Positions 1 through 8,274 of a DNA stretch of 47,493 nucleotides are shown here, one piece after another. This DNA comes from Nitrospirota bacterium. Its GTDB lineage: Bacteria; Nitrospirota; Leptospirillia; Leptospirillales; Leptospirillaceae. How positions within the stretch are numbered: position 1 is the first letter of the stretch; every line of letters begins with the position of its first letter. Made by a program: the position numbers and the translations under genes. The stretch lies in NCBI GenBank assembly GCA_027415345.1, contig DAIBTC010000003.1, positions 1 to 47,493 on the forward strand, written 5' to 3'. The notes beneath the pieces are model-generated. The model was not told the origin of the DNA. It was given only the letters and a program-made list of their open reading frames with translations, and did not search any database.

Positions 1-18
1 CGTCCCTGAGGAGGCGTG

Positions 19-1041
19 TCACTTTCCGGCGATCTGGTAGGGGATCACCCGAAGGCTCCACCCGACGCCCTTGCCCGGCGAAGATATCTTTGGCAGAAGC
101 CCTCCGAAAAAATGATCAACAACGGGAAGAGTCCCGTCGGATAAGGACTTTTTCCAAAGATTTTCCAGCACGGGAAGGCTCCGGCCTTCCAGGGCCAGAA
201 TCCAGATGTGGCCCACATGGTTTTTCATTCCGGAGGAAAGAGTGGCCACCAGCGTCACCGCCTTCTGGTTTTCGGGCGGAAAGACGACCGGGATTCCCGC
301 CGGGATCCTGCCCTCTTCGCCCAGATGACCCGGAAACAAAAGGGTCGCCCTCCCTCGCTCGTCCACGTCAAAGAGATAGACAGTAGCCGGACGGGTCAGG
401 GAAAAACGGATATGCATCGTCTCTCCCTCCCGGAGCACTCCTGACTTCCCGATTCCCATGGAACGGATAGAAAATGCCGGTTCGCGGCGCAGCCGCCGCA
501 CCGTTCCCCCGATCACGACCTGGCAGGATCGCCTCTCCCCTTCCTTTCGGCAGGATTCCCGAAGGATTCTGTAGCGGGGATAAAGATCCAGGGCCCTTTT
601 CATTTTCCGGAGGATCCTTTGCCTGTCGCCGGGATCCGGAACATGGGTCGAATCATAGAACCCCGAAAGCGTCTTTTCGATTCCGGTACACCGGTCGAGG
701 CGGGAGAGGGCCGCTCGCTCGGCAAGGGCCAGGACGGTTTGGTCGGAGGCGCTCTTTTCCATGATCCCCGCTCCGGCGATGAGAAATTCCACCCGGCTTC
801 TGGAGGCGGAAAGAACGAGCGACCCGCAGGGCAAAAGCTCGGGAGGAGCAGGGGAAGCTATCGGGGGGGCCGGGTTCCCGGGGGGACCTGCCGGTTTTTT
901 CCCCGGAACCGGAAGGGTCCCGGACGGAGGGGTAAGGGGCGCCCCCGGGACCTGTTGTCCGGGTCTTCCAGGGGTTTGGCATCCCGGAAGAAGGAGGAGA
1001 AGGGTGAGAAGACCTGCGAGTCCGGCCAGACCTCTTCTCAT
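19..1041 (-). CDS. Lipoprotein with C-terminal DUF4384-like domain
   Basis: ORF with lipobox signal peptide (LLLLLPGC); segment IRFSLTRPATVYLFDVDERGRATLLFPG resembles DUF4384 domains. Confidence 0.6.
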   Translation of the reverse strand: MRRGLAGLAGLLTLLLLLPGCQTPGRPGQQVPGAPLTPPSGTLPVPGKKPAGPPGNPAPPIASPAPPELLPCGSLVLSASRSRVEFLIAGAGIMEKSASDQTVLALAERAALSRLDRCTGIEKTLSGFYDSTHVPDPGDRQRILRKMKRALDLYPRYRILRESCRKEGERRSCQVVIGGTVRRLRREPAFSIRSMGIGKSGVLREGETMHIRFSLTRPATVYLFDVDERGRATLLFPGHLGEEGRIPAGIPVVFPPENQKAVTLVATLSSGMKNHVGHIWILALEGRSLPVLENLWKKSLSDGTLPVVDHFFGGLLPKISSPGKGVGWSLRVIPYQIAGK

Positions 1042-1151
1042 GGGAAAGGCCTCCCGGGGGACCCTCCGGAGCGTGATCCCTGTCGATTATCCCGGGGGGG
1101 TCCGGAATAGCTTCCTTCAGGGCCGGGGACGGCCCGGAATTTTCCTTCCAT

Positions 1152-1179
1152 TGGACATTTCAAAATATTGGTGTATCCT
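1152..1179 (+). promoter_or_regulatory. Candidate sigma70-like promoter for the decapeptide-repeat gene
   Basis: TGGACA (1152-1157), 16-nt spacer, TATCCT (1174-1179) in an AT-rich intergenic region. Confidence 0.3.
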
Positions 1180-1317
1180 TTTCAATGAATGAGGCAGGGT
1201 GGATAAAAATATTAAAATAAAAAGGAGTTTTCTGGCCATGCCTTAAGGGGTGTTTTTAAATAAAATTTCTAAAAGATTATTAAAATTTATTGAACTAAAA
1301 AAGAAATGGAGAGATCG

Positions 1318-1686
1318 ATGGAACCCGGAAAGACCACCTCGACCCTGGAAAAGTTCCGCTCTTTCATGACCGAACTGACCTATGTCCGCCCCTCCATGTC
1401 GGACCTCGACCGCTTCAAGGCCCTGACGGTCGAAATGGAACGGTTCCGCACCTTCATGGGGGAAGTGGAAAAGTTCAAGCTTCTCCTGGCGGAGATGGAC
1501 CGCTTCCGGGCCGTGTTCGCCTCCGAGCAGGATCGCATGAAGAGCCTCATGGCCGAAATGGAACGGTTCCGGTCCTTTATGGAGGAGATGGAAAAAATCC
1601 GGCCCTTCATGAGCGATCTTGAGGAGTTCCAGGGAGCCCTGGAAGAGCTCGAGCGCTTCAAGGCCTTCATGGCGGAAAAACGATAG
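1318..1686 (+). CDS. Small protein made of ~11 tandem 10-residue repeats, consensus [LMV][ED][RK]F[RK]x[FL]Mx[ED]
   Basis: ORF 1306-1686; GGAGAG at 1308-1313 favours ATG at 1318. Manual parsing: LEKFRSFMTE/LTYVRPSMSD/LDRFKALTVE/MERFRTFMGE/VEKFKLLLAE/MDRFRAVFAS/EQDRMKSLMAE/MERFRSFMEE/MEKIRPFMSD/LEEFQGALEE/LERFKAFMAE. Confidence 0.75.
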   Translation: MEPGKTTSTLEKFRSFMTELTYVRPSMSDLDRFKALTVEMERFRTFMGEVEKFKLLLAEMDRFRAVFASEQDRMKSLMAEMERFRSFMEEMEKIRPFMSDLEEFQGALEELERFKAFMAEKR

Positions 1687-1689
1687 GCC

Positions 1690-1711
1690 AGGGCCCCCAT
1701 CACCGGGCCCT
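1690..1711. terminator. Putative bidirectional GC hairpin between convergent genes
   Basis: AGGGCCC-N8-GGGCCCT perfect 7-bp stem, 3 nt after the repeat gene stop; no U tract. Confidence 0.45.
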
Positions 1712-1725
1712 TCGCCTCTTCCCGT

Positions 1726-3315
1726 TCAGTTGAGGGGCAAAAAGACCGAAATGTCCAGGTCCGGGAACAGGGCATCCCGGCCCCGGACCTCCTGGAAGAC
1801 ATCCTCCCGGAACCGGCCTGAGACCAGCATCTCCCGGAGGGCCCAGAACTGGTAGAGGTGGCCCTTCAGACGGTCGACCGCATACTCCACCATGGTCTTG
1901 GTGGTCATGATGAAGGGCCAGTCCGAACTCTGGGCCAGAAGGAGCTCCCGGCCCATCTGATTTGCGATCTCGCGCTCGCGCCCCCGGAATCCCCCGGCGT
2001 GCTCCGACAGACGGACCATCTCCCGGGCCGCCTCGAACAGGGGAGGATAGATCCAGTCGTTGGTCCCGTTCATCCAGAACTCATAATACCCGTTCTCTCC
2101 CCAACTCGACGGCTCGGGCTCCCCCGACGAGGCCGGAATTCCCGCCCGCACAAGCTCGACCGGCGTATGGACCTCGACTGTTTTCTGGCGGGCCACCTCC
2201 CGGAAAACCTCCTCGAGGAAGTTCACCCCCTCGAACCACCAGTGTCCGAAAAGCTCGGCATCGTAAGGACAGACCACCGTCGGGGAAATCCCCAGGGTTT
2301 CTGAAAGGCCCCGGATCTGGGCCGTCCTCCGTTCCACGAAATCCCGGGCATGCTCCCGGACCCGGTTCTGGGCCCAGGCCGGATTGTAGATCTCCTTCTG
2401 GTCCGTGGGGCCGGTGATCCGGTGGTATTTGAGACCGGTCATGCCACGGGGGCCATCGGTATGGAGATAGGGCCGGACATAGTCGTAGTCGAGGTCGTAG
2501 CCGATGTCGCGGTAGAAGTCCCGGTAGTCGAAGTCCCCCGGATAGCCCTCCTTGGCGCTCCAGACCTGCCGGGAGGATTCGGGGTCGCGCGCGAAGGCCC
2601 AGACCCCGGCCGGAGTGACAAGGGGGGCATAGACCCCGGCCGGAGGCCTTGGGTCGGCATAGAGAAGGCCGTGGGCCTCCATGAAAAAGAAGCGGAGCCC
2701 CTCCTTTTTGAGGATCCGGTCGAGCCCCTCGTAATAAGCGCACTCCGGGAGCCAGATGCCCTGGGGCGCCCGTCCGAAGACACGCCGGAAGGTCGAGACG
2801 CCGACCCGGACCTGGGCCTCGGCCGATCCCGGAACCTCCTGGAGAAAGGGGAGGAATCCATGGGTCGCCCCGCAGGTGATCCCCTCGAGGGATCCCGATT
2901 CCATGTGGCGGCGGAAGGCCTTGGGAAGATTTCGCCCCAGGTCCTGTCGGTAGACCCTTTCGAGGAATTCGAGATGGTCCCGGTAGAAACGCGCCACGCC
3001 CTCGAACTCCGTCCCCCGGGTCCGCCCCACCTCCCGCTCGGAGAGCTCCCGGAGAAGGGAGAGGCGTTTCTCGAACCTGTTCATCAGGAGCGGATCCTCC
3101 ATCATGGAGACCAGGGTGGGAGAGAGGGTCATGGTGATCCGGAATCTCACAGCGTCCCTGTTCAGACGGTCGAACATGGCCAGAAGGGGAAGGTAGGTTT
3201 CGATCAGTCCCTCGAAAAACCAGTTCTCCTCGAGGAAGATCTCATGCTCCGGATGACGGACGTAGGGGAGGTGCGCGTGAAGAACAAAAACGAGATTTCC
3301 CTGATTTTCGGCCAT
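1726..3315 (-). CDS. GH57 1,4-alpha-glucan branching enzyme-like
   Basis: HAHLPY motif, WLPECAYY (Glu motif), CPYDAELFGHWWFEG (Asp motif), size ~529 aa; GGGAGG SD before ATG at 3315. Confidence 0.8.
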   Translation of the reverse strand: MAENQGNLVFVLHAHLPYVRHPEHEIFLEENWFFEGLIETYLPLLAMFDRLNRDAVRFRITMTLSPTLVSMMEDPLLMNRFEKRLSLLRELSEREVGRTRGTEFEGVARFYRDHLEFLERVYRQDLGRNLPKAFRRHMESGSLEGITCGATHGFLPFLQEVPGSAEAQVRVGVSTFRRVFGRAPQGIWLPECAYYEGLDRILKKEGLRFFFMEAHGLLYADPRPPAGVYAPLVTPAGVWAFARDPESSRQVWSAKEGYPGDFDYRDFYRDIGYDLDYDYVRPYLHTDGPRGMTGLKYHRITGPTDQKEIYNPAWAQNRVREHARDFVERRTAQIRGLSETLGISPTVVCPYDAELFGHWWFEGVNFLEEVFREVARQKTVEVHTPVELVRAGIPASSGEPEPSSWGENGYYEFWMNGTNDWIYPPLFEAAREMVRLSEHAGGFRGREREIANQMGRELLLAQSSDWPFIMTTKTMVEYAVDRLKGHLYQFWALREMLVSGRFREDVFQEVRGRDALFPDLDISVFLPLN

Positions 3316-3616
3316 GTCATGCCTCCCTTGGTCATCCACCCGACGGATCCGGATCAGGCGATTTTTTCATCAAACAAGTCTGCCGGGTCTGTGATTTCCC
3401 GATTAATGATCGGTCCCCGTTGGTCTTCGTGGCCAAGTCCCGCCGGAATCTTTCCCCCGAATGAAACCTACCCCCAGCACGAAGCCGCCGGAGGAGGAGG
3501 TCTCCCCGGCCCCGGGGCTCCCACCTTGACACGTTTTCGGCGGTCCTCACTTATTCCGGGACCGCTTTCGTTTCCTCCTCGGAACTCGGCCTAAAGGAGG
3601 AAGATTCGGGTTCGGA

Positions 3617-3653
3617 GGCCCTCCGAGAGGGACTCTCCGGGGGATCGGAGGCC
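3617..3653. other. GC-rich hairpin downstream of the aldolase gene
   Basis: GGC(C)CTCCGA ... TCGGAGGCC, nested GAGAG-GGA-CTCTC; no U tract. Confidence 0.35.
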
Positions 3654-3665
3654 GGACGGGGTCTG

Positions 3666-5030
3666 TCACTGTCCTTTGAAGTATTGGTTCAAAAGGCCCG
3701 ACGTCCCGGAGAGTCCGAGTTTAGAAAAGAGCGAGACGAAGCGTTTCTCGAGGTCATCCATGATCGGAGCCAGGACATTCTCCGGAAGGGAGGAGAGCTG
3801 CCTCTTGAAGGGACCGTAGGTCCGCTTCCGGTTTTTGTAGAAGAACTGCTCTTCCGTCTCCCCTGCCTTCCGTTCCCCGGCACACTCCTTCGTCATGAAG
3901 GCTTCCATCTCCTTTTTGAGCCCCGCCGGAAAGGCCGGGTGGTCGAAGACGGCGTTCTGGAAACCGGTCGCGAGATGGATTTCCAGAGTCTTCACCCTGG
4001 GAAAGTGGTCGAAGAGATCTTCCGGAAGGGTCGAGGCCCCGTGCTGGACCGCCCCCCCCATGTGGTAGCGGCTCCGGGCCCGCTCTCCCAAGGCCTCCAG
4101 AGTTGCAAAGTCGAGATCCACGGGGGCGATGCGTCCGTCGGGAAGCGGAACTCCCCCATGGGAGGTCCCGGTCTGGACGCTGATCTTGCTGATCGGCACA
4201 TCCCTTGCGTCCAGACGCGCGAGTTCCTCACCGTAGACCTCCATGAAGGCATCGAGTTCCTCGGGAGAGGAGTTCTCCTTGCCCACCTCCCCGATCTCCC
4301 CCCCCACCGAGACCGGAGATTTCTCCTGGGCCGGGGTGATCTGGCGGATGAAATGGGTCAGAAGGGCCGTCATCTTTCCGTTCTCCCTCTGCTGGTCGTG
4401 AAGGTCCGGGGGGTCGAGGGTCACCAGGGTCGAGGCGTCGATGTCGATGTTCCGGTAGCCGGCATCGATCGATTCCTGGATCAGTTTCTTGAGGCTCTCA
4501 ATTTCCCCGGCAGGATCGCGGGCGTAGTTCTTAGCGTTGAACTGGTAATGATCCCCCTGAACGAAAATCGGACCGGTATGGTTTTCTGCCAGGGCTCCGG
4601 CCATGACGAGGCCCGCGTATTCCATCGGACGCTGGAAGGAATACCCGATCTCGCTCTTGGCGAGCTCGAAGATGACCGGCCCTCCATCGATGGATCGCAT
4701 GGCCCGGAGAACCCGTCGCACGGTGAGGTAGGTGAGTCCCCGGATATTGATGGCCGGGACGGTGAATCCCCCGGCCTCTCCGCGGCCGATGGCCCGGTAG
4801 AGGGGTTCGATGGAGGCCAGGGTAGCCCCGGATTTCAGAAAGGCCGACCGGAGGAGACGGAAGGCCTGTCCCCGGATTCCCGCATCCGGATGGAAGACGA
4901 GATCCTCCAGGAGGGACTCGAGGTAGTCCTTCCTGAGCCGGGGAAGGTCGGTCACCTCGGGCCATCCTCCGGAAAATTCGGCGACATACCGGTATTTTTT
5001 CTGCCAGTCGTTCACGATCTCCTGGGTCAT
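3666..5030 (-). CDS. Class II fructose-bisphosphate aldolase-like protein, extended form
   Basis: GGFTVPAINIRGLTYLTV, QGDHYQFN and VGGEIGEVGKENSSPEEL match class II aldolase blocks; start MTQEIVNDW at 5030 rather than the 620-aa ORF start. Confidence 0.65.
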   Translation of the reverse strand: MTQEIVNDWQKKYRYVAEFSGGWPEVTDLPRLRKDYLESLLEDLVFHPDAGIRGQAFRLLRSAFLKSGATLASIEPLYRAIGRGEAGGFTVPAINIRGLTYLTVRRVLRAMRSIDGGPVIFELAKSEIGYSFQRPMEYAGLVMAGALAENHTGPIFVQGDHYQFNAKNYARDPAGEIESLKKLIQESIDAGYRNIDIDASTLVTLDPPDLHDQQRENGKMTALLTHFIRQITPAQEKSPVSVGGEIGEVGKENSSPEELDAFMEVYGEELARLDARDVPISKISVQTGTSHGGVPLPDGRIAPVDLDFATLEALGERARSRYHMGGAVQHGASTLPEDLFDHFPRVKTLEIHLATGFQNAVFDHPAFPAGLKKEMEAFMTKECAGERKAGETEEQFFYKNRKRTYGPFKRQLSSLPENVLAPIMDDLEKRFVSLFSKLGLSGTSGLLNQYFKGQ

Positions 5031-5113
5031 GCCTGGTCCTCCTGGGGTAAGAATGGTCACTCTTGGTCCTGTGGCCAAAACCGGCCGTTTCGCAAAACGT
5101 TCTCTCAGGGCGT

Positions 5114-6118
5114 TCAGGGAAGCGAAATCTCCCGAAGAAACTGGGCCGCCTCTTCGGGAGGGGTGGGGTTGATGTAGAACCCGGTCCCCCATTCGAAGCC
5201 GGCCACCTGTGTGAGCGTCGGCATGATCTCGAAATGCCAGTGGTAATAATCCTCGGAGCCCTTGTCCTGGAGCGGGGCGGTATGGAGGATGAAGTTGTAG
5301 GGCGGATTCATGAGGGCCTTGTTGAGGCGCCTCAAGACATCGAGAAAGATCTTGGCCAGCGCCTCGTACTGGGACTTCTGGCCTTCCTGGAAGGAAGCGG
5401 CATGACGCTTGGGCAAGATCCAGACTTCGAAGGGAAAGCGGGAGGCAAAGGGAGTGATCGCCACAAACTCCTGGTTTTCCGCGACGAGACGTGAGCCATC
5501 CATGACCTCCTGGCGAATGATGTCGCAAAAAATGCAGCGTTCCTTCTCCTCGAAATGGGTCTTGGCTCCGACCATCTCCTCGATCACCACCGTCGGGATG
5601 ACGGGAAGGGCGATGAGCTGGCTGTGGCTGTGTTCGAGCGAGGCTCCGGCCGGTTCCCCGTAGTTCTTGAAAATCATGATGTACCGGAACCGGGCATCCT
5701 TCTTGAGATCGAGAATCCTGTCCCGGTAGGCCCAGAGGACATCCTCGAACTCTTTTTCGGAAAAGCTCGCCAGAGTCTTCCGGTGTTCGGGGGTCTCGAT
5801 GATCACCTCGTGGGCCCCGACCCCGTTCATCTTGTCATAGAGCCCCACCCCCTCCCGGTCGAGACTTCCCTCGACCATGAGCGCCGGAAACTTGTTGGGA
5901 ACGACCCGGAGGGTCCAGCCCGGAGTGTTGGGGAGGCTTCCCTGGACGCGGTAGGCCAGAACCTCGGGGGGCGTCTTGTCCTCCTGGCCCGCGCAGAGAG
6001 GGCAGACCTGATAGCGGTATTCGTTCTTGAAGGTCTTGTAGTCCACAGGTCGACGGCTCCGGGCCGTGGAGATGATCACCCAGCGACCGACGATGGGATC
6101 CTTTCTGAGATCAGGCAT
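5114..6118 (-). CDS. galT: Galactose-1-phosphate uridylyltransferase-family protein
   Basis: CPLC/CIFC cysteine pairs, EHSHSQLIALP and HWHFEIMP HIT-type motif; start MPDLRKDPIVGRWVI overlaps upstream stop by 8 nt. Confidence 0.82.
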   Translation of the reverse strand: MPDLRKDPIVGRWVIISTARSRRPVDYKTFKNEYRYQVCPLCAGQEDKTPPEVLAYRVQGSLPNTPGWTLRVVPNKFPALMVEGSLDREGVGLYDKMNGVGAHEVIIETPEHRKTLASFSEKEFEDVLWAYRDRILDLKKDARFRYIMIFKNYGEPAGASLEHSHSQLIALPVIPTVVIEEMVGAKTHFEEKERCIFCDIIRQEVMDGSRLVAENQEFVAITPFASRFPFEVWILPKRHAASFQEGQKSQYEALAKIFLDVLRRLNKALMNPPYNFILHTAPLQDKGSEDYYHWHFEIMPTLTQVAGFEWGTGFYINPTPPEEAAQFLREISLP

Positions 6119-8273
6119 GGGGCTGGCTCCTTGAATCATGTCCCGTAAATATCGTGATAGTGGCCTCTCCCCCCAGGAGGCGGGCCAGGGGAATACCATG
6201 GATGAAAAGGGTTCCCTGGAAGGTCCGCTCAAGTCCCGATTCCGACAGGGAGACCGTCTCGATCGGGGCGTGGATCAGGCGGACGACTCCGGAGAGCCGG
6301 GCCAGAAAGGCGGTCTTCGACCAGGTATCCTCCCCCCTGTACCAGCCGACCTCCCCGTGTTCCCAGGGCTCGTCCCAGAGGAAAGGATCCTTCCGTCCGT
6401 CCACACGGATCGTGCGGCCGGAATCATGGCCGGCAAGAAGGGTGAGGGGCAGCTCGAAAAAGAGGGCCCATTCCTTCCATGATTCGGGCAGGCCCGTCAA
6501 TCCGGGGGAGGAAAGAGACCATGTGACGGAAAAATGGTCCTCGGAAAAGCGGTAGGACTTCGACAGGCGGAAGGGAATTCCCGCCACCTCGCCCGCTCCT
6601 TCCATCTGGAGCTTGCCGTCCGGTCCGGAGACTACGCGGTAGGGAGTCCGGCCCATGTCGGGCGACAGGGCCGATCCGTCGAGAAGTCCCGGGGCGGGGG
6701 TCCCTATGGGCGCAAAGCCCTCGGCAAAGCCCCGGCGGGGACGGCGGTCGTAAATGATCCCCTCCATGGCCTGGCCTATGTCGCCGACCGGCCGGTCATG
6801 GATCGAGGCGATTCCCCCCTGGCCTGCGGTAGCCTCCTCTTTTTTCTTTTGGTCCTCCCGGTGGCGGATGTGGTAGGCCTCCTCCTGGCGGGTCAGGGTG
6901 TTGGTCAGGTGAAATCCTGTGATCCGGTCGTCCCATTCGAGAACGCTTCCGCCATATCGGGGAGTGACCCAGAGATTGTAGGAGCGTTGCCGGACGAAGA
7001 ACTCCCTTGTCCCGTCCGCGTCGAAGTCTCCTTCGAGAAGGGCCGGCACAGGAAGCTTTCCCTCGGATTCCATGCGCTGCTCGGCCAATAGAAGGTTGGC
7101 GAAGGCCTCGTGGCGGAGATTTGACAGATAGATTCCCCCGAAAAGCCCGTGCCAGTAAACGTCGTTTCCCTGGGCCTTGAGGTAGGGGGACAAAACCCCG
7201 TCCGGAGGCTCCGAGGAGGGCCAGGCCTCCCGCAGGAAGGCTCCCGTCAGGAGCATCCGGTGGTAGAGGCGGTGGACATCGGGATACTTGACCAGAAAGT
7301 TCTCGAAGATCCCTCCCCGGAAGAGGACTCTCAAGTCGGGGTCGGCCCCTTCCCGCTCCCACTTCAGGGACCACTCGTGAAAGGCGTGACTGGTCCGGGC
7401 CGGCAGGGCCCACTCCATCATTTCGGTGTAGGAGGCATTGGGAAGGACGGCGATGCCGGTGGGAGTCCGGCCGGCCACCACCTCCCCCATGGAGGCCACC
7501 CGGAGCCATCCCGACTGGTCGTGAAGCATGGAAAAGAGATGCTCGAGGTATTTCTCCTCCCAGACCCAGCGGTAGGTCTCGGGCCAGATACCGAACTTTT
7601 CCCCGTCGTCGGCATAGGTGAGGACCCGCCCTCCCCGCGCCCGCCGGTCGAGGAAGGACAGGAGCTGGTCGACCGGACGGAAGGGGATCAGGTACCGAAG
7701 CTCCTTGGATATCGGAAAGATCCGGAGGGGCGCCCCCTCCCAGGGAACGGTGTAGTAGCCGTGAAGATCCTCGTCATCAATGCCGGCCAGATGAAAATGG
7801 TGATCGTCCAGGGGCGCATAGGTCAGCCCCAGGGGAAAAAGTCTCGCCGGCAGATCCGTCTCCCACACCCGTTCAGCCAGCCAGAATCCCTCCCCCGAGA
7901 TTCCGAGCCTCGTCTCGAGGTGGCGCCGCATGAGGTCGACCTGGCGCCGCTGGTCGGCCGACCGGAGCCAGCAGAAGATCGGCTCGTAGAATCCTCCCCC
8001 GATGACCTCCGCCTGACCGCGCTCCACCATTTTTTTGAGCCGGTCCAGGAAGGAGGGCTCGTTCGCCTCGATCCACTCGAGAAGGGGTCCGGTATAGTGA
8101 AGGGAGGCATGGAGGGTCTCGTACTGCCACAAAAGATCGAGGGTGGGGCGGTAGCACCGGTCGAAGGATTCCCGGAAGACATGGGAAAAATTTCCTGCCG
8201 GCTGGTGGTTGTGCAGGACAAAGACCATCGTTGCCCGCCGGTCCCCCTCCGAACCCGCCTTTGTAAATTCCAT
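6111..8273 (-). CDS. GH57 alpha-amylase / 4-alpha-glucanotransferase-like with C-terminal beta-rich domains
   Basis: HNHQPAGNF, GEGFWLAERVWE, TYADDGEKFG motifs; start MEFTKAGS at 8273 with GGAGG SD. Confidence 0.75.
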   Translation of the reverse strand: MEFTKAGSEGDRRATMVFVLHNHQPAGNFSHVFRESFDRCYRPTLDLLWQYETLHASLHYTGPLLEWIEANEPSFLDRLKKMVERGQAEVIGGGFYEPIFCWLRSADQRRQVDLMRRHLETRLGISGEGFWLAERVWETDLPARLFPLGLTYAPLDDHHFHLAGIDDEDLHGYYTVPWEGAPLRIFPISKELRYLIPFRPVDQLLSFLDRRARGGRVLTYADDGEKFGIWPETYRWVWEEKYLEHLFSMLHDQSGWLRVASMGEVVAGRTPTGIAVLPNASYTEMMEWALPARTSHAFHEWSLKWEREGADPDLRVLFRGGIFENFLVKYPDVHRLYHRMLLTGAFLREAWPSSEPPDGVLSPYLKAQGNDVYWHGLFGGIYLSNLRHEAFANLLLAEQRMESEGKLPVPALLEGDFDADGTREFFVRQRSYNLWVTPRYGGSVLEWDDRITGFHLTNTLTRQEEAYHIRHREDQKKKEEATAGQGGIASIHDRPVGDIGQAMEGIIYDRRPRRGFAEGFAPIGTPAPGLLDGSALSPDMGRTPYRVVSGPDGKLQMEGAGEVAGIPFRLSKSYRFSEDHFSVTWSLSSPGLTGLPESWKEWALFFELPLTLLAGHDSGRTIRVDGRKDPFLWDEPWEHGEVGWYRGEDTWSKTAFLARLSGVVRLIHAPIETVSLSESGLERTFQGTLFIHGIPLARLLGGEATITIFTGHDSRSQPHA

Positions 8274-8274
8274 C

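Noticed and set aside
1318-1686. CRISPR or DNA-level satellite explanation for the repeats
   Set aside because: Repeats are conserved at protein level with diverged codons and no unique spacers, so selection appears to act on the protein.
1380-1802. 140-aa minus-strand ORF with Ser/Arg repeats
   Set aside because: Its repetition is the antisense reflection of the decapeptide repeats, and it runs into the GH57 3' end.
3395-3412. CCGAT-TAATG-ATCGG inverted repeat upstream of the branching enzyme gene
   Set aside because: Only 5-bp arms; could be an operator but not distinguishable from chance without comparative data.
2350-3594. 414-aa plus-strand ORF opposite the GH57 branching enzyme
   Set aside because: Low-complexity shadow frame rich in Gly, Pro, Arg, Asp; the minus strand encodes an intact GH57 protein.
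5031-5528. N-terminal extension of the 620-aa aldolase ORF
   Set aside because: Overlaps galT in another frame; aldolase similarity begins after MTQEIVNDW at 5030.
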